Assembly: GCA_019232645.1 (NCBI GenBank)
Contig: JAFANO010000260.1
Location: 1 to 8,246, forward strand
Length of the DNA stretch: 8,246 nucleotides
Reading direction: 5' to 3'
DNA from: Planctomycetaceae bacterium
Lineage (GTDB): Bacteria; Planctomycetota; Planctomycetia; Isosphaerales; Isosphaeraceae
Shown here: positions 5,239 to 8,246 of the stretch, piece by piece
How positions within the stretch are numbered: the first letter of the stretch is position 1
Layout of the letters: each line of letters begins with the position of its first letter
Made by a program: the position numbers and the translations under genes
The notes under the pieces: generated by a model
Told to the model about the DNA's origin: nothing
The model's database searches: none
Seen by the model: only the letters and a program-made list of their open reading frames with translations

Positions 5239-5408
5239 CGAGATCCGGACAGAGCGCACGAAAGCTCTGGAATGCGGAGAAGAACACGCCCGCAAGGTCG
5301 AGCAACGACTCGCTCCCGAGCCCGGCGCAGATGCGGCGCTGGCCGAACTCCGCGCGGAGAGGCGCTGCGTTAAGCGTGCCGAAGTGTGGCGACCAATCTC
5401 CATGGGGA

Positions 5409-6524
5409 TCACCATTTATCGATCGGCCCCGTGGGCACCGGCACCTTCGGCTCGAAGTGCCCCGGCAGGGGCGACGTGGGTCCGGCGGCACGGACCTCGG
5501 CGACAGTCACATCGAAGAGTCGGGCGCTGGCCAGGTTGATCAGCCGGTGAGAGAGCGCCTTGGGAGGGCGGATCGAGTGGGTGTACCACTTGATCAGCTT
5601 GCGGAACTGGAGGCACGCGAGCCGCTCGCCGCGACGCTCGAGCAGGGCGTGGAAGTGCCGCGCCATCAAGTCGACGCGTTCCTCGAAGGTCGCCTCGGGG
5701 CCGGGGGTGCCGTGCTCGGCCCAGTGCGCGAGCTGGCGGAAGATGAACGGGTTCGAGAGCGCCCCGCGACCGATCGAGATGGCCGCGCAGCCGGTCTCGC
5801 GGAAGGTCGCGGCGGCGTCGGCGATCGTCCGGATGTCGCCGTTGCCGACGATCGGGATCCGCTCGACGGCCTCCACGACCGCGCGGATGCCCGCGCGGCT
5901 GACGTCCCCCCGGAACCCCTGCGCGCGGGTCCGGCCGTGGACGATCACGGCCGCCACGCCGGCCCCCTCGAGCGCCCGGGCCAGCGCGGGGGCGATCAGC
6001 GTCTCGTCATCCCAGCCGAGGCGCATCTTGACCGTCACGGGGACCTCGACGGCGCCCACGACGGACGCGACGAGCTCGACCGCCGCGTCGGCCTGGCACA
6101 TCAGCGCCGAGCCGCCGCCGGACTTGACGACCTTGTTGACCGGGCAGCCCATGTTGATGTCGACGGCCGACGCCCCATGCTCGACGGCCCACCTGGCCGC
6201 CTGACGCATCTCGGAGGCGACGTGGCCGTAGAGCTGGATCGACATCGGCCGATCCTCCGGGCAGGTCTCGGCCAGCTCGAAGGCGCGGCCCCGCTTCTCC
6301 ACGATCGAGCGGGCATTGACCAGGTCGGTCGTCACCAGACCGAGCCCGCCGCACTGGCGCACGGCCAGGCGGAACGCCAGGCTGGTGTAGCCGGCCAGCG
6401 GGGCGAGGAAGAACCGCGACGGGATCGGGAGCCCGCCCAGCGCCATCGGCTCCCGGACGATGGGCGGGGCCGAGGGGTACGCCGCTCCTTCATGACGCTC
6501 GAACAAGGTCCGCCTCGTGGGCAT
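5409..6524 (-). CDS. dusB: tRNA-dihydrouridine synthase, DusB type
   Basis: This flavoenzyme reduces specific uridines in tRNA to dihydrouridine using FMN and NADPH. The 371-residue product shows the family marks in order: FMN-binding APLAGYTS (41-48), MSIQLYGH (94-101), VDINMGCPVNKVVKSGGGSA (121-140) with proton-donor Cys127, KMRLGWDD (166-173), HGRTRAQGF (196-204), GNGDI (227-231) and GRGAL (252-256). The C-terminal helical tRNA-binding part contains FRKLIKWYT (307-315). The DINMGCP form points to DusB rather than DusA. The ATG at 6524 lacks a Shine-Dalgarno; an internal ATG at 6446 (residue 27, MALGGLPIPSRFFLAPLAG) has GGGAG just upstream and would give a 345-residue protein nearer the usual length. 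It is transcribed away from the methyltransferase gene. Confidence 0.93.
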   Translation of the reverse strand: MPTRRTLFERHEGAAYPSAPPIVREPMALGGLPIPSRFFLAPLAGYTSLAFRLAVRQCGGLGLVTTDLVNARSIVEKRGRAFELAETCPEDRPMSIQLYGHVASEMRQAARWAVEHGASAVDINMGCPVNKVVKSGGGSALMCQADAAVELVASVVGAVEVPVTVKMRLGWDDETLIAPALARALEGAGVAAVIVHGRTRAQGFRGDVSRAGIRAVVEAVERIPIVGNGDIRTIADAAATFRETGCAAISIGRGALSNPFIFRQLAHWAEHGTPGPEATFEERVDLMARHFHALLERRGERLACLQFRKLIKWYTHSIRPPKALSHRLINLASARLFDVTVAEVRAAGPTSPLPGHFEPKVPVPTGPIDKW

Positions 6525-6589
6525 GGGGTATCGGGATGAGCGACGGAGCCCTCTCCCGCGATCTCGGTGTCTTTTTTCGAAGCGGGGTC

Positions 6590-6599
6590 ATTATATATT
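6590..6599. promoter_or_regulatory. AT-only box, candidate shared -10 of a divergent promoter
   Basis: ATTATATATT is an isolated 10-base AT run between dus and the methyltransferase gene. On the minus strand positions 6595-6590 read TATAAT, about 65 bases before the dus ATG. On the plus strand 6594-6599 read TATATT, about 43 bases before the methyltransferase ATG. The -35 regions are weak on both sides. If the plus -10 is used, the ATG at 6567 cannot be the start, which supports 6642. Confidence 0.5.
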
Positions 6600-6641
6600 C
6601 TACGGATTCGGCCCACGATCCACGAGGGGGACCGCGACGCG

Positions 6642-7829
6642 ATGCGACCGCCGCGCGACGTGGACACCGAGGCATGGGTGTTGACGACCGAGGAGGGCCG
6701 CGGGTTGCTGGCCGAGGTCGCGCAGGTCGCCGCGCCCGGGCCGGCGGACCTGGCGCGGTGGCGTCGGAGGGCGCCGGCCGAGGCGGTCGCGGCGGCGCTC
6801 CGCCTGGCGAGCTGTCGGGCGCGGGGATCGGCCAAGTTCTCCCGCGCGGACCGGATGTGGCTCGAGCCGGTCGGCCTCGAGCAAGCGACCGCCGAGCCGG
6901 TCGCCCGGCACAAGGCGCGACGGTTCGCGGGGGGGCTCGTGGTCGACCTCTGCGCGGGGATCGGCGGCGACAGCCTGGCGCTGGCCGTCTCCTCGCGGGT
7001 CCTGGCCGTGGACGCCGACCAGGGCATGGCCCGACGCGTCCTCTGGAACGCCGAGGTCTATGAGGTCGCCGGGCAGCTCGCCCCGATCCGGGCCCGGGCC
7101 GAGTCCTTCCCCCTGCCCGCCGGGACCCGCGTCCACATCGATCCCGACCGCCGCGCGGGCGCGGCCAGGCGCGCCCGGCGGGTGATCGATTACGTCCCCG
7201 GCCTCGATTTCCTCCGTTCGCTGCCACTCCGGGCGCGAGGCGGCGCGATCAAGCTCGGGCCGGCGAGCGACTTCGCCACGCATTTCGGCTCCCCAGCGTT
7301 CGAGGTGGAGTTGATCAGCCTGGGCGGCGAATGCAAGGAGGCGACTGCCTGGTTCGGCGACCTGACGAGCTGTCGCCGACGCGCGACGCGGCTGCCCGAA
7401 GACGTCACCTGGACCGACCGCGACGGGCCCCCGGACGAACAGGCCCCTCCGATGCCCATCTCGACCTGGATGTACGACCCCGATCCCGCGCTCAGTCGGT
7501 CGGGATTACTCGACGCGTTCGCCACCGCGCACGGACTCCGCCGCTGCGCGGCGGGGGTCGATTTCTTGACCAGCCCCGATCTCCTGGACTCGCCGTTCCT
7601 GACGGCGCTCGAGGTCGTAGAGGTCTTCCCGCTCGACCTCAAGGTCTTGAAACGCATGGTTGCCGAGCGCCGACTGGGTCCGCTGGAGATCAAGCCGAAA
7701 GGGCTCGACATCCTTCCCGAGACGCTCCGAAATCAGTTGCGACCCCCCGGTCCCAACCCCGGAACGCTCTTGCTGGTCGGTGGGCGTGGCTCCGCTCGCG
7801 CGATCCTGGCACGGCGCGAGAAACCATAA
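6642..7829 (+). CDS. Class I SAM-dependent methyltransferase with C-terminal THUMP-like domain
   Basis: The 395-residue product starts with a helical region (1-95). It continues into a Rossmann methyltransferase core: motif I VDLCAGIGGDSLAL (101-114), acidic end of strand 2 in VLAVDAD (120-126), then VHIDPDRRA (164-172), which occupies the place of the catalytic D-P-x-R-R loop in this group. Residues 271-395 contain WMYDPDPALSRSGL, an FLTS turn, VVEVFPLDLKVLKR and a Gly-rich GTLLLVGGRG end, matching the THUMP-like domain often fused to such enzymes. THUMP-related domains usually bind RNA, so an RNA substrate is likely but unproven. The start at 6642 is chosen because GAGGGGG (6624-6630) lies 11 bases upstream; an upstream in-frame ATG at 6567 precedes the probable promoter. 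Confidence 0.88.
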   Translation: MRPPRDVDTEAWVLTTEEGRGLLAEVAQVAAPGPADLARWRRRAPAEAVAAALRLASCRARGSAKFSRADRMWLEPVGLEQATAEPVARHKARRFAGGLVVDLCAGIGGDSLALAVSSRVLAVDADQGMARRVLWNAEVYEVAGQLAPIRARAESFPLPAGTRVHIDPDRRAGAARRARRVIDYVPGLDFLRSLPLRARGGAIKLGPASDFATHFGSPAFEVELISLGGECKEATAWFGDLTSCRRRATRLPEDVTWTDRDGPPDEQAPPMPISTWMYDPDPALSRSGLLDAFATAHGLRRCAAGVDFLTSPDLLDSPFLTALEVVEVFPLDLKVLKRMVAERRLGPLEIKPKGLDILPETLRNQLRPPGPNPGTLLLVGGRGSARAILARREKP

Positions 7830-8010
7830 GTTGGTGCTCTTGCTGAAGTTCGGGGTTGTCTTCCTCTCCTGCCCTGGGCCCCGGCGCGCGCCCGGCAGGG
7901 GTTAAGTGGGCGAAACGTTGGCAGGAAGACGGGCACCTCGCCGCCGGCGGACCTTTGGTCCCAGGTCGCTTTCCGTCAGCAGTTCATCCCCACACAGGTT
8001 CACCGACAAT
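7830..8010. other. Spacer after the methyltransferase gene with a weak hairpin
   Basis: No gene is supported here. At 7872-7900 CCCTG pairs with CAGGG and an inner CCGG with CCGG, with a 4-base bulge. This could be a weak terminator for the methyltransferase gene, but no T-run follows. A short open frame at 7856-8098 crosses the pgm promoter, has no recognisable product and is not called. Confidence 0.4.
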
Positions 8011-8041
8011 TTGTGCGAGACTCAACCGCGCCGAGTATAAT
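8011..8041 (+). promoter_or_regulatory. Sigma-70-like promoter for pgm
   Basis: A perfect -10 box TATAAT (8036-8041) is preceded by a weak -35 TTGTGC (8011-8016) with 19-base spacing, longer than the usual 17. Transcription would start near 8047-8049, giving a leader of about 90 bases before the pgm ATG. Confidence 0.6.
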
Positions 8042-8044
8042 CAT

Positions 8045-8070
8045 GGGCCGAGTGCCGCGAGGCTCGGCCC
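8045..8070 (+). promoter_or_regulatory. Hairpin at the predicted 5' end of the pgm transcript
   Basis: GGGCCGAG (8045-8052) and CTCGGCCC (8063-8070) form a perfect 8-bp stem with a 10-base loop, starting almost exactly where transcription is expected to begin. A stem this close to the 5' end could stabilise the mRNA or, as DNA, be an operator overlapping +1. No known riboswitch pattern is seen. Confidence 0.5.
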
Positions 8071-8136
8071 GAGACGATGGTTGCTCGCGGCGAGGTAGGA
8101 GGTACGAGGTCTCGGGGGAATGGGAGAGCACGAGAC

Positions 8137-8246
8137 ATGGCGCTTTCTCCTCTGGCGGGCAAACCGGCCCCGGCGGAGTTGCTGATCGATGTGGCCGGGC
8201 TGGAACGCGAATACCACGAGCGCCGGCCCGATCTGGCCGACGCGAG
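8137..8246 (+). CDS. pgm: Phosphoglucomutase (alpha-D-glucose phosphate-specific), N-terminal part
   Basis: The frame from the ATG at 8137 runs to the window end and reads MALSPLAGKPAPAELLIDVA, then GLEREYHERRPDLADA. The pattern PLAG-x-PAP-x-x-L-x-x-V followed by Y-x-x-x-x-P matches the start of bacterial Pgm, which interconverts glucose 1-phosphate and glucose 6-phosphate in glycogen and nucleotide-sugar metabolism. The phosphoserine loop and metal site lie beyond the window, so activity cannot be judged. GGGAG (8122-8126) is ten bases upstream; the out-of-frame ATG at 8120 is ignored. The gene has its own upstream promoter and is not in an operon with the methyltransferase gene. Confidence 0.8.
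   Translation, partial: MALSPLAGKPAPAELLIDVAGLEREYHERRPDLADA

Larger units (their letters stand above)
4537..5408. other. Gene-poor spacer between transposase remnant and dus
   Basis: About 870 bases hold no convincing gene on either strand. Short open frames at 4638-4841 (plus) and 4630-4962 (minus) look random in composition and lack ribosome binding sites. The stretch contains a distant 14-bp inverted repeat (4673-4686 / 5011-5024), a strong stem-loop at 4737-4776, small hairpins CAAAAAT/ATTTTTG (4705-4723), AGGGAA/TTCCCT (near 4870) and GCGTGT/ACACGC (4920-4935), and the direct repeat CTTGTGCCTG (near 4880 and 4935). An AT-only palindrome and a tandem repeat follow. From about 5246 to 5400 the plus strand can be read as a helix-rich peptide without a start codon, possibly a gene scrap. 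The mix suggests a landing zone for mobile DNA. Confidence 0.6.

Noticed and set aside
4296..5408. tRNA or rRNA gene in the gene-poor spacer
   Set aside because: No cloverleaf with a CCA-type end or conserved T-loop sequence, and no rRNA signature, was found by eye.
5331..6539. 402-residue plus-strand open frame opposite dus
   Set aside because: It is the complement of a well-supported DusB gene; its Arg/Asp/Gly/His-rich composition is typical of antisense frames in GC-rich DNA.
6490..7283. Minus-strand frames of 227-245 residues
   Set aside because: They are complements of the methyltransferase gene, extremely Arg/Gly/Pro-rich and without family resemblance.
7856..8098. 80-residue plus-strand frame before pgm
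   Set aside because: It runs through the predicted pgm promoter and leader hairpin and has no recognisable product.

Overview
The window looks like a piece of a GC-rich planctomycete chromosome, most likely Isosphaeraceae-like (inference). The reasons are an ECF sigma factor next to a large membrane-anchored Ser/Thr kinase, the kinase's N-terminal leader style, and strong G/C preference at third codon positions. No taxonomic marker gene is present, so this is not proven.

Layout. Positions 1-147 hold the last codons of a glutamate/dicarboxylate:cation symporter. Positions 235-783 encode an ECF sigma factor. Positions 787-1305 are a gene-free, hairpin-rich insertion resembling a non-autonomous IS200/IS605-type element, with a second small inverted-repeat element (1014-1156) inside it. 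Positions 1303-3447 encode a Ser/Thr protein kinase with one membrane span and a Cache-like ectodomain. Positions 3540-4295 encode a FUSC/aromatic-acid-exporter-type membrane protein. From 4296 to 5408 lies a gene-poor stretch with a decayed transposase fragment (start codon changed to ATA), several unexplained stem-loops, a distant inverted repeat, an AT-only palindrome and a 14-bp tandem repeat. Positions 5409-6524 (minus) encode a DusB-type tRNA dihydrouridine synthase. Divergent from it, 6642-7829 encode a SAM-dependent methyltransferase with a C-terminal THUMP-like domain. The two share a short AT-only box that may serve as a -10 element in both directions. A promoter at 8011-8041, a 5'-leader hairpin and the first codons of phosphoglucomutase (8137 onward) close the window.

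How the genes may work together. The sigma factor and kinase are probably one signalling unit: the kinase senses a ligand outside the cytoplasm and acts on the sigma factor, and no anti-sigma gene is seen beside them. The most striking observation is that removing 787-1305 would join the sigma stop codon directly to the kinase start (TGAATG) behind a good Shine-Dalgarno. The two genes therefore seem to have been translationally coupled until an element landed exactly on the kinase start codon. The dus, methyltransferase and pgm genes are housekeeping or RNA-modification genes with no evident tie to the signalling pair.
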